Shown one piece after another: positions 61,803-64,000 of a DNA stretch of 64,000 nt. The first letter of the stretch is position 1, and each line of letters begins with the position of its first letter. The stretch spans positions 45,538-109,537 of the forward strand of contig JBBANM010000009.1 of NCBI GenBank assembly GCA_040401995.1. The letters run 5' to 3'. The translations under genes and the position numbers were made by a program. The stretch is from Haliscomenobacter sp040401995. Lineage in GTDB: Bacteria; Bacteroidota; Bacteroidia; Chitinophagales; Saprospiraceae. The notes below the pieces were generated by a model, which saw only the letters and a list, made by a program, of their open reading frames with translations, had not been told where the DNA came from and did no database searches.

Positions 61803-62209
61803 AGCAAAGCATTCGCGCTTTTGTCCGAACTCGTGCCAATGATTGTTGTGAATACTGCCAGGCGCAGGCCTGTTTTTCACATGACTCCTTTTCAGTGGAG
61901 CACATCATCCCTTCAAGCTTGAATGGCACCGATGATTTATCCAATCTGGCTTGGTCATGCCTTTCTTGTAACAATATCAAATACACTTCTACGACGGCCA
62001 TTGATGCAGAGACGGGGCAAGTTGTTCCCTTGTTCCATCCACGCGTGGATTCTTGGGCTGATCATTTTGAATGGAGTGAAGACAGCACCCTGTTGACCGG
62101 GAAAACACCCGTTGGGCGGGCAACTATCTCGCGTTTGCAACTGAATCGTTTTGGTGTGGTCAACTACCGTCGGGTATTGGTGTTGGCAGGTGAACATCCT
62201 CCTCGCTAG
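61799..62209 (+). CDS. HNH endonuclease
   Basis: 136 residues. HNH motif: CEYCQAQACFSHDSFSVEHIIPSS, then NLAWSCLSCNNIKYTS, with the zinc cysteines in two CxxC pairs and the HII catalytic part. The C-terminal half (FHPRVDSWADHFEW) is typical of single-domain HNH proteins in this subgroup. It follows the small-protein gene with a four-base overlap. Biological role unknown; a toxin-antitoxin-like pair is possible. Confidence 0.9.
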   Translation: MKQSIRAFVRTRANDCCEYCQAQACFSHDSFSVEHIIPSSLNGTDDLSNLAWSCLSCNNIKYTSTTAIDAETGQVVPLFHPRVDSWADHFEWSEDSTLLTGKTPVGRATISRLQLNRFGVVNYRRVLVLAGEHPPR

Positions 62210-62223
62210 GAAAACCAAATTTA

Positions 62224-62314
62224 CTATTCGGAGCATAAAATCCCACCATTCGGAAGATCAAACACCGCATTGGGAAAGTCTTTTTGTATTCCAGCCCCAC
62301 GATAGTTACATTTA
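62224..62314 (+). promoter_or_regulatory. Triple direct repeat with -7 box (candidate LytTR operator 4)
   Basis: ATTCGG at 62226 and 62248, CCGCATTGGG with ATT at 62269: spacings 22 and 21. TACATTTA at 62307-62314 (TAnnTTTA) lies 38 bases after the third repeat. The histidine kinase gene starts at 62355, 41 bases after the box. Confidence 0.7.
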
Positions 62315-62354
62315 AGGGGTAGTGCAATAAGCTCCATTCTCAGCACCTTAAGCA

Positions 62355-63683
62355 ATGAAATTCAGTATTATGACAAAACAAAAAACAGAACAACTCGAGG
62401 AACAATACAACAACTTTGTTGAACTTATTAAGAACAACTACCCATTGGAAAAAATGCCTTTGGTGATTGTTCCTGATATAATGGGGTACGGCGCCAACTT
62501 GGATGAAAAAATATTTAACCTTGACGATTTGTATGAAGGTTGGAGAATCCAAAAAGAGCAGTCCGTTGGATTGGATATACAGTTTGAAATTACCCCCGTA
62601 TCTCGCCGTATTTCCCCTGGAGAAAACGTAGCTATTTACGTGGATGAAATAAAATACACGTTGACTGTTGATGGGGTCAAGCATGAAAATGAGTTGCGAT
62701 TAAGCACCATCTTTGAGCTTATCGAAGAAAGATGGATGTGTGCACATTTCCATACGTCCTATGGGCTTGTTGTTACCAACGATGCATGGGCATTAGATGT
62801 CGCGAAAAAGAAGAATGAAGAACTGCAAAGACTGGTTGACGAACGAACCATTCAGCTGCAAAATTCAATTCTTGAACTCAAATCCACCCAAGCTCAACTC
62901 ATCCAATCCGAAAAGCTCGCCTCCCTAGGTGAGCTCACCGCAGGCATTGCGCACGAAATCCAAAACCCCCTCAACTTCGTCAATAACTTTGCCGAGGTCA
63001 GCGCAGAAATGTTAGATGACATGAAAGCCGATTTACAAGCCGGAAAAACCGCGGAAGCTGAAGGGATTGCCGATGACCTCAAGTTGAATCTCCAAAAAAT
63101 CAACCACCACGGTCAACGCGCCTCCGCCATCGTCAAAGGCATGCTAGAACATTCCCGTACTGGAGACGCGATGCATCGCGTCTCTGCCGACCTCAACGCC
63201 CTGGCGGATGAATACCTGCGCCTGGCCTATCACGGCTTGCGCGCCAGGGATAGCAGCTTCAATGCTGTGATGGAAACCCATTTTGATCCCGAATTGCCTA
63301 AAATCGAAGTCATTCCACAGGACATTGGCAGGGTACTGCTCAATTTGATCAACAATGCTTTTTATGCTGTTCACCAACGCGCCACCGATGTAGAGACGTT
63401 GCATGCAACGTCTCTACAATACCAACCTACGGTAACCATCATCACTCGAAAACTGGAAAATGCCATCGAGATCAGCGTCCAAGACAACGGCAAGGGGATA
63501 CCCGCTAATATCAAAGACAAAATATTTCAGCCTTTTTTCACCACTAAACCTACCGGGCAGGGGACGGGTTTGGGGCTGAGTTTGGCGTATGATATTGTGA
63601 CGAAAGGGCATGGGGGAACATTAGACGTGGAAAGTACAGAGGGGGTCGGCTCAGCGTTTACCATCAAATTATCAGTTGTTTAA
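62355..63683 (+). CDS. Histidine kinase with N-terminal NTF2-like domain and two in-frame palindromes
   Basis: 442 residues. Residues about 20-150 form an NTF2/SnoaL_3-like domain (IVPDIMGYGANLDEK ... LRLSTIFELIEERWMCAHFHTSYG). Then a coiled linker and a kinase core: HisKA with ELTAGIAHEIQNPLNF (phospho-His), N box LLNLINNAFYAV, G boxes DNGKGIPANI and GQGTGLGLSLAYDI. No membrane span, so it is cytoplasmic. Two GAGACG-type palindromes are inserted in frame (63163-63184 and 63390-63417). Its upstream operator matches those near the LytTR regulator, suggesting they belong to one pathway. Confidence 0.9.
   Translation: MKFSIMTKQKTEQLEEQYNNFVELIKNNYPLEKMPLVIVPDIMGYGANLDEKIFNLDDLYEGWRIQKEQSVGLDIQFEITPVSRRISPGENVAIYVDEIKYTLTVDGVKHENELRLSTIFELIEERWMCAHFHTSYGLVVTNDAWALDVAKKKNEELQRLVDERTIQLQNSILELKSTQAQLIQSEKLASLGELTAGIAHEIQNPLNFVNNFAEVSAEMLDDMKADLQAGKTAEAEGIADDLKLNLQKINHHGQRASAIVKGMLEHSRTGDAMHRVSADLNALADEYLRLAYHGLRARDSSFNAVMETHFDPELPKIEVIPQDIGRVLLNLINNAFYAVHQRATDVETLHATSLQYQPTVTIITRKLENAIEISVQDNGKGIPANIKDKIFQPFFTTKPTGQGTGLGLSLAYDIVTKGHGGTLDVESTEGVGSAFTIKLSVV
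63163..63184. repeat. Palindrome GAGACGCG...CGCGTCTC inside the kinase gene
   Basis: 22 bases, perfect, coding for GDAMHRVSA. It lies between the HisKA and ATPase parts, where the family is variable in length. Confidence 0.8.
63390..63417. repeat. Palindrome GTAGAGACGTTGCA... inside the kinase gene
   Basis: 28 bases, perfect (GTAGAGACGTTGCA and complement), coding for VETLHATSLQ, just after the N box. The half GTAGAGACG also occurs alone at 61310-61318, between genes. Confidence 0.8.
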
Positions 63684-63692
63684 ATAAAACGC

Positions 63693-63956
63693 ATGAAATC
63701 TTTATTAACAACATGTTTTCTTTTGTGCTTGACAGTTTTTGCCAAGGCACAATCTCTGCAAACAATACTCGATAGTTTGCACAGGATTGTACTGCTTACA
63801 AAGAATGATACCATTCGCATGGATGCTTTTAAAAGTTTGGCTGGCTATTATGACGATGTAAACTTAGACAGTAGTGTGTACTACACGGGAAGAGCGATAA
63901 AAATAGCCAATCAATTACAATTAAAGTTTGACGAAGTAACTTTTAATGGGGTGTAA
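63693..63956 (+). CDS. Truncated secreted TPR protein (probable sensor fragment)
   Basis: 87 residues with signal peptide (LLTTCFLLCLTVFAKAQS) and one TPR-like unit (DTIRMDAFKSLAGYYDDVNLDSSVYYTGRAIKIANQ). This is how TPR-bearing sensor kinases of this group usually begin, but the frame stops at FNGV after one repeat and no continuation is visible before the window ends. It may be a broken gene; it starts 10 bases after the kinase gene. Confidence 0.55.
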   Translation: MKSLLTTCFLLCLTVFAKAQSLQTILDSLHRIVLLTKNDTIRMDAFKSLAGYYDDVNLDSSVYYTGRAIKIANQLQLKFDEVTFNGV

Positions 63957-64000
63957 TTCAAAATGTCGCAAAACAAAATAAAAAATTAATATCTTGAGAT

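Overview
The window reads as chromosomal DNA of a Bacteroidota bacterium, most likely from the Saprospiraceae group (Haliscomenobacter/Lewinella type; inferred from gene types, no search was run). Pointers are TonB-dependent receptors with a carboxypeptidase-like front domain, a two-propeller hybrid-type sensor kinase, DUF418 membrane proteins, several Uma2 proteins, abundant secreted lipoproteins, and promoters of the Bacteroidota form TTG-N20-TAnnTTTG. No rRNA, tRNA, CRISPR array or phage was seen.

Layout. 1-12 kb: partial AAA-ATPase/nuclease-like gene, CASTOR/POLLUX-type channel, TonB receptor, AI-2E-type permease, queG, a UvrD/PcrA helicase and an AhpD-like protein. 12-20 kb: secreted protein, SRPBCC protein, S9 peptidase, beta-barrel protein, nitrilase plus GNAT pair, fasciclin protein. 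20-29 kb: propeller sensor kinase with its NarL-type regulator, a secreted beta-trefoil-like protein, a LytTR response regulator, an unknown protein, a small membrane protein and an NTF2-like protein. 29-33 kb: second TonB receptor and a Uma2 protein. 32.9-37.7 kb: operon of an ECF-like sigma factor, a single-span membrane partner and an exported TPR-CHAT protease. 37.7-38.6 kb: a REP-associated (RAYT) transposase between two 63-base palindromes. 38.7-45.2 kb: two small membrane paralogues and four tandem DUF418 genes. 45-61 kb: a patchwork of secreted hydrolases, lipoproteins, cytochromes, a transporter, a dioxygenase, two near-identical Uma2 genes, a DUF234-type ATPase and a VOC/cytochrome c/rhodanese fusion. 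61-64 kb: a small-protein/HNH pair, an NTF2-domain histidine kinase and a truncated TPR gene.

Four things stand out. (1) The sigma / membrane partner / exported CHAT protease operon looks like a proteolytically controlled sigma system. (2) Triplets of a CCATTCGG/CCATTGGG motif at exactly 21-22 base spacing, followed at a fixed distance (38-39 bases) by a -7 box, occur upstream of at least three transcription starts, including a small membrane protein and a histidine kinase; they are plausible LytTR operators. (3) A family of about 162-base elements bounded by AGAG...CTCT inverted repeats occurs five times (28952, 31987, 52722, 56322, 61013), with terminal arms that differ between copies but stay complementary; one has become the C-terminus of a gene and one lies in a leader. 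(4) The 45-59 kb region carries duplicated gene heads, including a truncated MFS copy beside a Uma2 duplicate, a gene head placed before an esterase, and a GC-rich M20 peptidase behind a local AT-rich signal peptide, as if assembled by repeated short duplications and transfers.
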